Position numbers and translations under genes: made by a program
Source: Progne subis subis
Taxonomy: Eukaryota; Chordata; Aves; Passeriformes; Hirundinidae
Assembly: GCA_022316685.1 (NCBI GenBank)
Contig: JAKJHU010000075.1
Span: forward strand, 2,914,501 to 2,978,500
Direction: 5' to 3'
Length of the DNA stretch: 64,000 bases
The notes under the pieces: generated by a model
What the model was told of the DNA's origin: nothing
What the model saw: the letters and a program-made list of their open reading frames with translations, nothing else
The model's database searches: none
Shown here: in pieces, positions 32,749 through 46,772 of the stretch
How the letters are laid out: each line of letters opens with the position of its first letter
How positions within the stretch are numbered: position 1 is the first letter of the stretch

Positions 32749-34454
32749 CATCTGCATCTCCTCAGATGAAAATGCCAAAAAATAACTCATGTGAATGCAC
32801 ATGTGCTTTCAGATGAGTGGGAGGTTTGCATAGAGGTGGCATACACAATTGTAGTTGGTTATGGAGAAAAGGATGGGAAGCAAAATCAATATACAGTGAG
32901 TCAAGAGGAGCCCAGGAATTCCACAGATAAACCAATGTGTTGAAGCAAATCAGGATTCAGGTTCTCATGCCTGCCTGAACTAACCTCTTAAAGTGTCAGA
33001 GTGAAAAAATTAAACTGCTCTTTTAAGACTACACCAAGTTATCCTTGCTGAGAATGCCTGGCATAGGGAAAGAAAAAAATACTTGGTGGCTGGAATACTG
33101 AGTAGTAAGGCTTATCCTGCTTCATTTTTTGTGTTTAAAGATCATTGTTGAAAACAGAGGAGAATAAGAGCATTTGGAAAACAATGCTTCGAGATGCATA
33201 GTTTCAAATCTGCTGTGAAATGACATTTTATGTATAGAATATAATATTTGAATAGGAGATCATATCCAATATAAATTGCCAGAGGTGTTCAGATGCTATC
33301 TCATGTTCAGGACACAACCTTGTATTTCTGCAGATATGGACCTTCTAGTGTTCCAGTGAAGCAAACACTAATCCATCTCATCTTGAAAAAGGAGATGTTC
33401 CCTGCACTGCTTTCCTTTCATCTGGGACCAATGTGATTATCTACTGAGGAGGGAAATCTAATTTAAGCATTGTTTCTAAAGCAGCACTAGTTCTATGACA
33501 TCAGGTTTTATGAAGCCAGATAAATTTAAAGCAATGATATTTAAAAAAAGTTATTGTTTGTTACATTAGTTTAAAAAAAATCCATTAAATTCTCAGTAAA
33601 ATAAAAGTCAGAAGGTTTGAGTGCCAAAATATCTCTCTTGCTCAAGACAGTCTAGTAAAAGGTGAATAGTATTAAAAGATGAAAATTATGTGCACTACTG
33701 AGTGATCTTGGGCCTTTATTACATATATACTGAAAGATGAAAACATTTGTTATAAGTTGTTAGCCATAAACCACACAGACAGTCTTGATCAGCAGAATTC
33801 TTTACAGCTGAAGAAGAAAATTAATTCTGCAAACTATGTGGCAAACTGCGTTGTCAGCTACAGTAAATCTAGGCTAATCCCTCCACGAAAACTCTCGAAG
33901 CTACGTTACATTTTCAGTCCTGCTCTATAATGGTACAGGTTCTGTGTTGATGTTCCATTGTGAATACAAATTAAATTGTCCTAAAAAAAAGTTAAATTAT
34001 GAATTTATTAATTTTGACACCAATATTCATATAAACACAAATTAATTCTGGTGGAAGAGGAAATTATGCCATGTACAGTGTTGTAGGGTAGGGGTCTTTT
34101 TGCATTAGTAGGAATTTCCTTATGATATTAAATTTTACACTTTTATATTCAAATGAACTATGCTACATATTCCCTTGTACTGCTAGTAAGAACTTTAACA
34201 AAATCTTGTATATCTTCAGTTAGGAAGGAGCTGCTTTGTCTTTTCTCACTTTTTAACCCTCTGACAGGGTGGTTCCTCCAGAAATTAAAAACAAAGAAAC
34301 AAAAAAGCTGACAGGTTGGTTGATGGAAGGAAAGGTATACAACAGAAAAAAAAAAAAAAAAATCAGACCTACAGGTTTTACAGGAAAAATTTAAACAGGA
34401 TTAGGAACCATTTTACAAAGACAAAAAAATCCTGTATTTTAGACTGATGCAACA
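32749..34454. other. AT-rich intergenic DNA
   Basis: No gene recognised. An A run lies near 34346. Confidence 0.5.
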
Positions 34455-34770
34455 TGTCTGTTCATCCCCCAGCTCGTAATCATACTGGGAGTTGTCCTAA
34501 CCCAGTGCAGCACCTTGTACTTGGATTTGTTGAACTACATGAGGTCCTTGTGGGCCCACTTCTCAAGCTTATACAGCTTCCCCTCTGGTTTGTCAATTGC
34601 ACCCCTCAGTGTTGTGCCATCTGCAACTCACTGAAGGTGCACTTGATCTTACTGTGTCATGTCTATGTCATTGATTATGGTATTCAAGAGCACTGGTCCC
34701 AAGACAGAGGCCTGAAGGACCAGGCTACATCGACAGTCTTATGTCCAGGTGGATGCTGGGTACAAATTAT
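34455..34770 (-). repeat. CR1 LINE fragment from the RT-coding part
   Basis: Reverse complement of CR1 sequence coding the end of the RT region: gtgcagcaccttgtacttgg, gggcccacttctcaagctta, gcacttgatcttactgtgtc, and caagagcactggtcccaaga (the stretch that in CR1 reads ...GPLLFN...). Heavily mutated, with no open coding. The + strand open frame at 34454-34819 is antisense and not a gene. Confidence 0.85.
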
Positions 34771-34916
34771 GTGCCTCAGGGGTTTGTCCATTTTTAAGGA
34801 ATGCTTCATTAAAAAATGAAAAAGCTTTTTAATTAACCAAGGCACTTGACCCAGACTTCAGAAAAATCAGGGACGTTTTCTGCTCTGCTCTGCTCACTCC
34901 AGGAGCAGTTCAGTTG

Positions 34917-35641
34917 TCTAAGTGTGGTGGTGCAAGAGTTATTTTATTAAGTTATTAAGTTATTTTTGTAAGTTTTTTAAGTTTTTTGTAATGGTTCATT
35001 CCACTGTGGCCCCCCCCCCCCCCCCCCCCCCGCTTTCTGTAATGGTTTCCCCCCCATGAGTTAGTTATATGACCAGACATTTTGTGTCAATCACCCCCTT
35101 ATTCCACCTGTCCCTGTCAGTCCCCCCTCTCTCCTCTTGGTCACCCTGTCTGTCACTTCGGAACCCTTCCCTGGCTTCTGGAAAGATCCAGGAGAGGCGT
35201 CGAGTGATAAGCTGGTGCCCGGGGAATCCCGTCCTCCCCTCTCATGATTCGTTCCTGTTCAGAAGTTTACACCTCTGTTACACCCCCGTGTTCCCTGGTT
35301 GGCTGACCTGTGGTCACCACCCCTGGATCCTCCCCCGTTTATAAGTGTAGGTTCGGCTTTGATCCCTGCTCTCTCTGGGCAGAAGTAGTCTGCGGTGGAG
35401 CTCCCTGCCAGACTCCCCTTAATAAACTACCGTCTATCCTGCTCAAGAGAGTCAACCCTTTTTCCGTCACCGTAGTCGTGACGCCATCAGGTCCATCCAC
35501 CAGTGTGGGGAACCAAGAACCCGCCGGGAGGAGGTTACTCGCCCTGCCTGTAACCCCGACTAATCCACGCTGTCGCAGTGCAGAACTGAGCTAGCCTGTG
35601 GTCAACGCCTGCTAGGCATGAGGGACACTGTGACATCTAAG
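34917..35641 (+). mobile_element. Solo LTR, second related family, with 6-bp duplications
   Basis: The LTR spans 34923-35635 (713 bp), flanked by tctaag at 34917-34922 and 35636-35641. It begins tgtggtggtgcaagagttat and ends ctgtgaca. TATAAG is at 35340-35345 and AATAAA at 35421-35426. Its ends, overall layout and phrases such as ggttcattccactgt match the provirus LTR, but the middle is different, so it is a sister family. It holds a run of 22 C in U3. It resembles the minus-strand LTR at 56714-57376 more closely. Its internal region is lost. Confidence 0.93.
35010..35031. repeat. Poly(C) run, 22 bases, inside the LTR
   Basis: An uninterrupted run of C in U3. The sister LTR near 57376 has no such run, so it expanded after insertion or in a subfamily. 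Length may be poorly determined in the assembly. Confidence 0.9.
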
Positions 35642-38600
35642 CATGTAAACTTACAGTGATATTTCAAATCTTTGGTGTGTCTGACATTCCTATAGAATCA
35701 GAAGATGTGACAGGACCAGTAGACACCCTTATTCTTCATGGCAGCCAGGTAAGAGACCTGCAGCACCTAATGTGGCTTAGATACGTATAGTTACAGCATC
35801 AAATTCCCACTGCTTCTAGGAGTCTGTGAGACACAGTTTGCTGTGTTGTCATCTAGGAATGGGAATGGATGGAGAAGCCATATGATACCAATATTCAATG
35901 CTTATGGAGAAAAGCAAACCAAAGCAAAAACAGGGACTAAAAGCTTTGTGCTTCTCTTGTGTAACTGCCTTTGAAGGTTTTCATATTAAGTTCTTTGCTA
36001 GCCATAGGTTTTCCAAGCCATATTGGGCAATGGTTTATAAAAGAAGTACACACAGTATCTGGTAGATGTAATGACTAATTTTACATTGATTGTGCAAACT
36101 AAATGACCACATAGCATAGAAGCATTTTGTTTTATAGATAAACAAGTGTAAACAGTTTATTTTATGGAGATTTTGAAGACAGGTTTCTGAAGAAGTTGAG
36201 GAGAAAGTTGTTTTCAGAAAATGCCATGATTTCAAATTCCATTTGAGGAAAAGAAACAACATTGTAAATCACTTTTAACTAATTTTTAAGTGAGGGTTTT
36301 TCAAAGTTTAGAGTGGAAATGAAAAAGAGCTACAGTTAGAGGATGAGGCCACAATGAATTCTTCTCATAGCTAGAACTTAGGTTTCGATTTCTGCCATCT
36401 CCTTCTCTGACTGACATTTTTTTTCTGTGATTTCAGCAGTGTAAAAAACAAACAAAATGAATAAATAAAAAAAAAAAAAAACAACAAAGCAGATCTTCAA
36501 AAGTGCATTCAAATTGGGGATTTTATTTGACATAAACTAAAATTTAAGAATATTGACAGTGGAATGTTAATGTTAGTTGGGAATATCCAAGTTCCTTTGT
36601 TCTGACTACATGAAGGAACTGCTTTTCTGACAATGAGACTTCTTAGAGTAGTCTTGTGATGTTTTGTTTCTGACTGAGGGAACCAGGAGTATTGCTCAAC
36701 ATTATGTGGGATTCCTTGTGGCTGAAAAAAACCCTCATTCAGTTTAAACTGACTGAGAAAGGACAGTTTTCCATTTATTTCTTCCAAACACATCTAAATT
36801 ATATTATTTGGAATTATGTTTTAATATAAGGCAAAGGAAAGATGCTGGTAAAATTTACAATATTCTTGTTTCAATCATAGTTCTCTTTAAAAGACTGCAT
36901 GAAATAAATATATAGGTGAAAATGAATAGATTTTTGCAATCTCTGCATGGAAAGTCAAAGTTATATTTAAATGGAAAACAACATAAATATTGAATTGGAA
37001 TTTTAAAAGTTTAATGTTATAGCCAAGAACAAAAATACATTTAGGATCCTTTATAGCATCTGTATTTTAATCTTATGTAGTGTTTTTCATGCAGAAGTGT
37101 CTCAGAGAAATTTTGTACTAAAACCAAGAAGTAGATAGAATTCCCGTGGTCCTGTAGTAATGATGGAAATCCACTATTTTTCTGGTCCTTCTCTATGTGA
37201 TTATTCCTTAGTTGGGTGAGATGTCATGCTGCTCTTTATTTTTACACTTAAGATCGTGGACACATACTGCTGAGCTGAAATAGGACTCCTGGGCCATAGG
37301 CAGGGTATTGAGGAGGTCCCTGCTGCAGCCAGTGAGGGCCATTAGGACCTTCTTACTGCAGCGAGAAGCAGCCCATCCTTACAGTCTCCAGACCCTGCAC
37401 CTCACACCTTTTAACTCAGGCACTGCTCCCAGAGAAAGGAAAGATGCAGCAGGTGTAAACCAGTGGGTCTGCAGCACAGAGACCTAAGGGTCATCATCAC
37501 CATCTATTATTTCTCCTACAGACCAGGGTTCCACTGCTCTTGACACTGCAGATCAGAGCTTTTCCATACATGGGGCATGGCTCTGCTTCATGAGGTAGCT
37601 AAGGAAACAAGGCCATAAAGGGGAAGAAAGATGGGTGAAAAGTACAGTTCTGTGCAATGAACACTCTCACATCAGCTCCTATTTAAAGAGTTCATGGGAA
37701 TTGCCTGGTATTTATACTTTTGCTCCCTCCCCTGATTGAGGTTCCATAAAGCAAACAGTGGGAGCTCTGAACAGTTGAAGGGAATCCAATTAACTCATTT
37801 TTCTCATTTAATTTGACAACATAAGTAATTTTTCACTGTTTATAATGTATGCATTTACAGATATATGTGTTTAACTTTCTGTCCCAGTGATATCTTTGAA
37901 AACCTGTACTAGATTATATCTTTTGGAGTTTGGTTTTATTGTGTTTGTTTAGTTTTTAGGGTTTTTTTGCCCCCATTAGTTTGCCTTTTTTATTTCTGGT
38001 ATGGAAATATTTTGAATCATAGAGTGCATTAGCGTTGAATAGCCTTTCTGTCCTTGAGTGCTAAAATCTAGTAAGATTCTGATTACAAGATATTCTCAGT
38101 TAGTCATGGATTAGGGGAGAGCAATGATAATCAGTTACCCTTACAAAGCAAATGCTGCCTTCTGACCTCTTGTTACAAGAATATAATCATGTCACCTGCC
38201 CAATTTTTATAACTGACCTTTTCCATGTTTATACATCGGTTCAATTAATTGTACATTATGATTTCAGAAAATTTCTATATGTCTTACTGGGTTTTTATGA
38301 CAAACACTTGATTTAATTAAATTAAGATGGCTGTGTTTGTCATGTTTTATTTACTTTGTAATGCTTAACTAGGTTGATAGAGAAATAACATCTGCAAGAA
38401 AAGTATATGTGTGAAAGATACTTCTACTTCTCTATATTCTATTACTGTGTAGATATGATTTTTGAGGGGAAGCCTGCTATTAATTCTCATCTTTCAATAT
38501 GGGACAGATTGAGATTCATCTGTGTTCAAAACTATTTAGTCTATTTAAGCACTGGCAAACAACCATTCCGAGATTAATTCCTGGTGACATGGTATTGCTT

Positions 38601-38716
38601 TTTAGAACACACAGGATCAGTTCTGCAATAAACAAGGAACTATGAAATTATTAAATTGTTAAGCTTTGCATGTTACTAAACATGGTTGTGGGTCCCATGC
38701 TTGAGAAATAACCAGA

Positions 38717-38736
38717 TTTATTTATTTATTTATTTA

Positions 38737-38792
<56 letters not shown>
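38717..38792. repeat. Compound microsatellite (TTTA)6(CTTA)13
   Basis: Six TTTA units pass directly into thirteen CTTA units without interruption, so a T-to-C change was probably spread by slippage. Confidence 0.95.
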
Positions 38793-38794
<2 letters not shown>

Positions 38795-39458
38795 AAAGAA
38801 GTGCCAAAATCATTCATTTATATGCAAAATGAGGAGGTAAAAAAGGCTTGGACTAGTCTAGGGACCAATTACAGGTGCAGTTTGTTAAATGCACACACAG
38901 CTGTAAATCTCTTTGGTTTCTTCATATGTGGGTATAAAGTTTGATTTTATAAAGATATCACACTGATCATCCTTTGGCCTTATTCTGGGCATTTCCAGAG
39001 CTGGCGGAGTGAGCTAATGTAATTCTAGCTAAGGACAAATTCATCTCAGTGGGAGTTGTAGCAATAGTATGCATCATAGATAAAGAGCATGAGAATATAT
39101 GAGATATATTGCTAAATGGAATTTTATGTGACTTTTACAGTTTCTAAGTACTATCAAATGAAAAAAATTGTTCATATGAATGTTCAAGGAAAATTAATAA
39201 CAAAGACTGGAAGCATCATGCAGCAAACTGAAAGATACTAGGCAAATCAAAGCTGGCAAATACAATTTTTTCTAGAATCCAAAGTGCCTGTTGCTAGTTA
39301 ATAATATTAGTTAAAATACTGCTAATAAAATACATCACTAATTAACTGCACAGAATGAAACTTCAGACTTTTAAAATTATAGCATAACTCATCTTGACTT
39401 AGGTGTGGTTAAGATTAAAGAATACCACTTCATAGGATTAGCAATGAAATAAATATCT

Positions 39459-39485
39459 AAATAAATAAATAAATAAATAAATAAA
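39459..39485. repeat. (AAAT)n microsatellite
   Basis: About seven AAAT units in AT-rich DNA. Confidence 0.9.
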
Positions 39486-42400
39486 TTCACGATTGAGTTC
39501 ACAAGTCTTAGTTAAAATTTACTTGTACTGAGAAATAATTTATCATCAACTAATCTCTGTATCAAAGGACACTTCTGTGTTCAAAACTGAATTAATTACT
39601 GAAGTCACTGACAGCAAGAACTTGTGTTTCTTCACATTTCTTCATCAGTGTGGGCATTTATTTCACTTCTCAATGGTCTGGCATTCAAACAAAAATTTAA
39701 ATTGCAATATTTTTTGCCCTCCTTTAAGTGCAATGTTTTCACCAGACAGAAGGTTCTGCTATATACCCCACAAAAAAAAAAAAAACCAAAACCAAAAAAA
39801 AACCAACCCTTGCTCTCCCCAACCTCAATTTCCTCTCTGTTGAGACATATATGGTTGTATGTTTTGGCTGATGTATTTTCTAACTGACATTTATATAGAT
39901 TTACTAGGCACGAGGGACTAGGCCATTGGTAAACCCTGTCTTACTTATGAATGAATTTATTGATCATAGAGGTCATTCAGCATATAAATATAGAATTGCT
40001 ACAGCACTGATTTCTCTAAAATGCAAGGAAACCTCCCCCTTTGTGCTTAAGTAGCCATCTGAGGCCACACAGGAACAGCCATGGTGTGGTTAAGTCTCTC
40101 ACTTTTCCAGCCTTGAAGAGTCAGTCTGTGCTAAATGGCTGATGCCTTTGTCTCACCGTGATGGATTAAACAGACACACGATGCTGGGAGCCTGTGGAGG
40201 GTGCTTTAGCGGCCTCAACCCCTCACGTTCTCGCCCACGCCATAGGTAGCTTGACAGAAGGCTGGAAGCACAAAGATTTAGGTGCACCTTCAGGATGTGA
40301 ACATATTATCCCTCTCAGGAGAGAAATGCAGTAAGAATATAATACTTCCTAGAACAGCACCAGGTCAGGCAGCTTGGCCTTGAGTGTTACGGTGAAATCT
40401 TAACCGCAGTAAGTGCAGAAGGAATGCTTTCAAAAATAAACCAATAATAGACACTGGGTTCAGTAGAGGAGCTGATCCTCGTTTCCTCCTCTCGAGAGAT
40501 CTTTTTCCCTTGCATGTAATTGCATACAGCAGATTGTACTGCCAATTTGCAGCTCCCCTCCCTTCCTCTAATACTGGTCTCCAGTACTAGAAAAGGATAA
40601 ACATTGTTTTTCAAGAGGGTGGATTGCCTCTTTCATACAGTCTATCACTGTCCTTTCCAACATCTTTCATCATATGATCTAACAGCTGCCTGAAAATAGA
40701 CCTGTCTACTCCCTGTGTGTCAGACAGCACATCAAGACAAAGACTTTTAAGGGAAGAAAAGAAAAAAACACTGAGGAAAAGGAATGCTATAGATCTAGAT
40801 GAATCCATTCAGTCAGCCCATTAAGTTCATGCTAAATCTCTTCAGGGAAGAGATTAACCTCTTCATAAATCACAGCTGAAGAGTCAGAATTACTATCACT
40901 TTCTCTAGAGAATCAAGCAAAGGGATTAGAGAGAACTGTAGATATTGTCCTCCCAGACACCCATCTGCTGTACTTCTCAGATATTTAGAGGCAAAACCCC
41001 GTAATGCTGGTAATTTTAAAATAAGAATTTTGGTTACTTAAAATGAATTTCTTTCCAGAAAAAGAATCTTCCCAAAGAGATGTGACAGAAGTGAAATTAT
41101 CAACACTTTTCCAGGGGATCTGTACAAGCCTCATAAAGAAATAAAAAGGTGCAGTAGGTGGTAAGGACATATTACTTGAAATGATGAGAAAAGATTTGGA
41201 CTTTTAATGTTTTCTTCTTGAACAAGAATTTAGGGTAGCCAGCTGTTGTATAATTTCTTATGCCTGGTTTTAATTTGCCTGGGGTTTAATTGTTAAAGTC
41301 AGACTTACAGAACACTGCAGATCATTCTGGCTTATGCTGAAAACTTGTATTACATCCAAAGGAATTCAGAGTAATTTTATTACTTGATGGACTCAGCTTC
41401 ACATCACCAGCAGAGATGAGATCAGTGTTGGACCAAAGTTCTAAGAAGCAGTCAGTGGACTTGTGAGGTATAGTGAAATGTACCCAGATGTCTTCACCAA
41501 GACTTATGTTATAAACAAAACCTCCTAAATAACCCTAAATCCAGTGATCAGTAATAATTTAACTCTAATCAGCCATCAGAAAATTAAAATTCTGTGCAAC
41601 ATATCAACACATGGGAGTGTGATGCTAATTGTCCCATGTTTGACAACAGCTAGCATTTCATTTTGCAGAAGGAAAAAACCTCAAATTTTTCAACAGATAT
41701 ATGCAGATTTCTCTAGAGATAAAGGTAGAGAAACAACTCATTGTTAATATTTAGATAATGATTTATCTTTGATTGCTAACTTTAAATAAAGTTGAGTCCT
41801 GACATGCTGAGTCCTATATGAGTGACCAAAAAGGGAGGGGATGAAACTCACAGATTTTAAAAGCAAAAGAAGTATCCCAACAGCCCTCCTTTTCCTCCCT
41901 TCCCTTTCTGCCATAGAAATAATCATTCAAACACAACCACATAAAACATAAAAAATTGCTTTTAAATAAATTCCTTTCAAATTATATGAAATTTGATTCT
42001 AAAGTCCCTAATGGCAAGTGCTATCACTCTTGATGTTTGATGTTTAGCTTCATTGCTACTCCTCTGCTGCTAAGACATGTAATCTCATTTCCAAGCTTAA
42101 TGTTTTGTAACTTTGACTTCCAGCAAAAGTATTTTGTCATATCTGTATCATCTTGAAAAGTCCTCCAACAACAAGCAGGTCATCTTTCATCCTTGTTTCT
42201 TATGAATAGGAAACCTACACTAATCTGAATTTAAATAATGCTGTGAGCGTCCTTTGAATACTCATTGTATTTTAATGTTCTTCAATACTGAGCAATAGAC
42301 CTGGACAAAATACTACATAGAAAGGCAAGATAATTTCCTTCCTCACATCCAAATTCGCAATTTATTTAATCCCAAGATTGAATAAATATTCTTGCTGTCA

Positions 42401-43794
42401 ATATTACAAAAATATTTTCTCATAATTCTTCATTTTACTTCAAAAGCATAATTTTTTCTCAGTTAACATCTGCTTCATATTACTTCTTTAAATTTAGAAA
42501 ATACTATTAACTTAATCCCTTAATAACATATTTTGTTGTTGTGTGGAACAATTTTTTTTTTTTTTTTTTTTTTGTTAGTTATTTCTCTATCATGCACAAT
42601 GATAAATTTCCAGCCATTAATAGTCTTTTTACAACCCTCTATATACTGATTTTTTGTTACTTTATTCTAAAAATTACAGTATATGATCCGACTATAGCAA
42701 ATGTATGTATATACATGGAAATATAAGAATGCCATACTATACATTTCTTCATGTATATTTTACAGTGTCATTTTAGGATATAGAGATTATAGAAATAGAA
42801 TTTTTTTCTTATCATTATGAAGATTCTGTCTGGAACAAATGTATTTGATTCAAAGACTACAAGATGAAATGATTCTACAATCTGTCCTGGTTGGAGAATA
42901 GTAAGAGATTATCTTTAAATCCACTACCTCCTTCATTCCTGCAGGATTAGCTGAGAGGCGATGTAAATGCAGCCTTTCTTTCTCAAATCTTTGGGACTTT
43001 TTGAATGTGTAAGCTGTCCAGAGAAAACACCTTCCATAATTGCAAACTTAAGGGTATTTTCACATATATACAGGTAAAAATAACAGAACTAATATATCTG
43101 AAGACTGATATTTATCTTCCCTAACTCGGTATTTTAAAAGTTAGCCACCTTATCTAAATTGACTGGTTAGGGTATACCACCCAAAAGACAGGCCTACACC
43201 CAATTTATTAATTCACACCACCACCTTCTATTACCATTACTTCCCAGAAGCTTCACTTCTCAAGGTGCCCAAAGGAGCTGAGCAGTTGCCCAGTCCTGAG
43301 GCAGCTACATTTCAATGTGCACATCCCCACACCACTCTCCGAGGATGGAAGGGTAAGTGAATGGGGACATCACCAGGTGTGCTCTGCAAACAGCTGTTCT
43401 CATTGCAAGGGTCACCAGTTGCCAGCTGTTCCCCAGCTGCTGGACACACTCAGTCACCAATTTGCTGATAATCCTCCTTTTCACAGTTCAGATAAACCAG
43501 CTTGGATTTTGGGGATGAGCTATTTAAAATGTTTAATCCTCTTTTGAGTGAAACACATTTAGGGATCCCCAGGGTTGGGGAAAATAAGCTGGTTTAATTT
43601 AGATGGTTTAAAAAAGTAAATCCTGGGTAACTTAGAACATTTTAAACAGAAAGGCATGCAAGCCAGCACAGTTTAAGTGATTATTCACTGTTACACACCC
43701 ATTTTAGGTGCAAATTAGACAGAATAAAAACTGAGGTTTGTACTAAAGTAATGTTGGCAATGTACCTCACACCGGGAATTCATCTCTCTGGTCT

Positions 43795-44110
43795 TACAGA
43801 GGTCAAACGTTTATTGGAGCATGCAGGCACAGAGCTGACACTCACAGAAGTTCAGGGTTTATTTGCTATTAACCACGTTGAAATGTGCCTCCTTGCTGTA
43901 AATCCATAGCCTTTATAAACCTCATGAGAATTAAGGAAGTCTGGAATCATGTGACTTTGTAGGTCTCCTCTGGATTCTCTGGTGTCTCCTATGTTTCAAG
44001 TGCCAGTCAAGGTATTCCCAACCACATGAGACCTTAGGTGTCAGATTAGACACTCTTCTCCACATGTGGCACCAGTAAGGTCTTCCTTTCCTCCTCCGGA
44101 GTCCTTTTAT
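43795..44110 (-). mobile_element. Tentative old LTR
   Basis: On the minus strand there is a TATA-like GGTTTATAAAGG (about 43912-43923), and about 45 and 105 bases further two AATAAA hexamers (TTTATT on + near 43859 and 43811), which is an LTR-like promoter/polyA layout. No duplication or sharp ends could be found. It may simply be host DNA with these common motifs. Confidence 0.28.
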
Positions 44111-46721
44111 TATACTATTCATATCTTTGACATATTGAAGATCATCACATCCTCTTGCTGAGCTGATTCAAAAGCTTTGGGATGTTCTAGGTATGGATAA
44201 ACGTACATATATTAAAAAAAAAAAAAAAAACCAAAAAAAAAACACCCAAAAAAACCCACAAAAAAACCACCAAAGAAACAACAAAACCCCCCCACGCTTC
44301 ATTGTCTTATTAAATTCCTGATGCATCACCACAAAAATACAATTGACTAAGTGCAAGAATTTAAGTTGTTTACATGAAAGTCCTAAAGTACATGATCCTT
44401 TCAACGAGCTGCAAGCACAGTCTCTGTAATGAATTTTAGTTTATTGGGAAAAAAAACCCAACCAAAACATTCATCTTTAATCCAGGCAGAGTGCTTTTCA
44501 ATTTTTTTTTTTTTTTAATCTTTGTGTGTGTAGTACTTGTAAATAACTAGTGTGTGGATTGCATTTAAATATTATGTAGACATCAAAAACTTTATCAGAA
44601 ATATCTCTGGAGGAATATTTTAAATTATGAAAGGAATTTAACCACTTTTTAGTTTTAAATTAACACTCATTTGAGCTATAGCATTTTAACGGTGTTATAC
44701 CACAACAGTTTCATAGAATTCAGGAAAGACAATACTGTATTTTCCTCATTGATTATATATAAACATAGAAGAACAGGTTAAATATATACATCTAAAATTA
44801 GAAGAGAGGAGTCTCAGACAGAGTCCTAAAACCAAGCATTTTTTTAGTAAAATGTTTAAGAAAAAGGTAATCACCGAAGCACCTCTTATTTTAGTACAAA
44901 GTCATATGAGCATTTTGGTATCAATTGTGAAACTGACAATAAACTCTGAAAACCTTTGCCTTATTTCAGGTCTTTCTGTGTTTGTTACGAAGGCCAACAT
45001 TTCCAATGGACATGTCTATTCTGCCAAACCAAGTATCCACGCAGGACATGGGAGCTCTAATCACGCACCCTGCTGCTCCTTTCTCCTACAGGGTGCTCTG
45101 CTTAGCCCTCTCAAAGACCATTTCTATTTATTGTTCTGGAAATCCTTCACCATGGCGCTGATCCCAAAAGCCACCAGGGAAGAAACAAAATAAAGAAACA
45201 GAGTTTGACTATGTGTGGAGCAGCAGGGCTTTCCCCCAGTTACACCCATGTTGCACAGGATCTTCTGCGCTACCACCCCCCAGTTTCATACTTTAGGTGT
45301 ATCACTGCTATTATGTTACACCAAAAACTTTGAATTTAGAAAAAACAAAATGAAACAAAACAGCACAACTGCAAAAAAAAAAAATAATAAAAAAAAAAAA
45401 AATAGCCTGACCAGAGGGAAATCCCAGAAGGAAACTAAAAATTAGTTGCAAGACAACTTAGTATAGAGGAGGTTAGCTGTGAGCAAAGTGCACACAAGCT
45501 TGCCTGCAGCTCTGCTTCTGATCTAGAAGTATTTTCCTGGGCCAAGCCTGGATGTCTTCTCATGTGCCCTCCTTCCATTCCATTCCTTCTACAGGAACTC
45601 CTGCCTTAGTTTTCCTTCCAACAGGTTAGTTCAAACCTGGGGAGAGGCACACCATCTTACATTATGTACCCAGATTATTCCCAGCTGGACCTTTGCATTT
45701 CCTCATATTACAATGAACAGAGATTTCTCATTCTCCTGGGAAGAAGAAAACCTCTGTTCACTTCTATTTTCTGTAGAAAAAATGAGAGAAGCTCTTGTCT
45801 ACAGTGCCTCTGAGCAAAGTCTTCAGGCCCATGGAGTATTGTAGATCTTTAATGATCCTTTTCAGGGAGCAAACATATTTAGCTCTTCATTGTTCTTTTC
45901 TTTACTGGCAGCAGAGAGAAAGCAGCTTGTACCAAACTGGGATAAATGCTATTCCATTTGTGCTCTGATTCTATTCACTGGGAAAAGTCATATCTGTGCA
46001 ACAGATCACACACACTTTAAATTAAGTTTTCTAAAATTCTGAAGTGTTATGGGGTTGCTTAGAGATTTGGGGGTTTGTTTCTTTTTTTTTTTTTTTTTTG
46101 TTAATATTTAGAGTGGGGTTCTAAATCTTGATGCTTGAGCTAGCCTATAATCATTTATTGTAATCAAGCTGTCAAATGCTTTTCTACAAGCTTTGGTAAT
46201 TTGGGAAATCTTTCTATGCACCATTTGTGGTCTCCAGCAGATATCATGCTATTAAATTGACACATGAAATTACAGTGTTTGGATGTGACTTTTGATGCTG
46301 GGCTACATACTTCTCTCTTCCGTATCAGGGCATCCCACACGGATTTTTGTGCCTTGGCACAGAGCTGTAGGGTCCTGACTTCACAGAAGGGTGTCATTAT
46401 GTGAGTTAAGCACTTGGGGAGAACACATTTCAGAGTGCACAGCTAGAAGCAGTGCTAGCACTGTGCTCAGGCTCCATAGATTTACAGCATATGGGGTCCT
46501 ATAAAATGTAATGCTAAAAGAACCATCTGGAGAGCATCCAGTCAGGGAGCCAGCTCTCATGGAGATCTCTGCCTGGCACAAGCCAGAATCAAACTGTGCA
46601 TACTAATGTCAACAGAATTTGTGGGTGTTTCTTTCTCTTTCTGTGGTTGCAGTTCATTTTGGGTTTTGGTTTTGTTTTCTTTTTTGTTTATTTTTGGTTT
46701 TGTTTTGGTTGTGGGTTTTTG

Positions 46722-46723
<2 letters not shown>

Positions 46724-46771
<48 letters not shown>
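46724..46771. repeat. Poly(T) run, about 48 bases
   Basis: The longest homopolymer in the window, preceded by about 80 bases of T/G-rich sequence. On the minus strand it would be an A tail, but no retroposon body is recognisable upstream of it on that strand. Confidence 0.9.

Positions 46772-46772
<1 letters not shown>

Larger units (their letters stand above)
35642..43794. other. Long AT-rich gene-poor stretch
   Basis: No gene or clear mobile element recognised. It contains A runs near 36467 and 39772, the compound TTTA/CTTA microsatellite at 38717-38792, an AAAT microsatellite at about 39459-39485, and T runs near 42551. Two patches with less AT (37250-37610 and 40040-40330) and one at 43260-43460 with a consensus-like donor (GGAAGG|GTAAGT near 43349) show no supported exon. 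Open frames here are short and without motifs. Confidence 0.5.

Noticed and set aside
34454..34819. 121-codon + strand open frame
   Set aside because: Antisense to a CR1 LINE fragment.
38717..38792. Regular repeat considered as an array-type element
   Set aside because: Unit is 4 bp with no spacers; a simple microsatellite.
43317..43547. Possible exon ending at a GTAAGT donor near 43349
   Set aside because: A single donor-like match with no acceptor, conserved motif or partner exon is too weak.
44852..45193. 113-codon open frame as a gene
   Set aside because: No recognised domain, and it includes pyrimidine-AG sequences but no consistent exon model.
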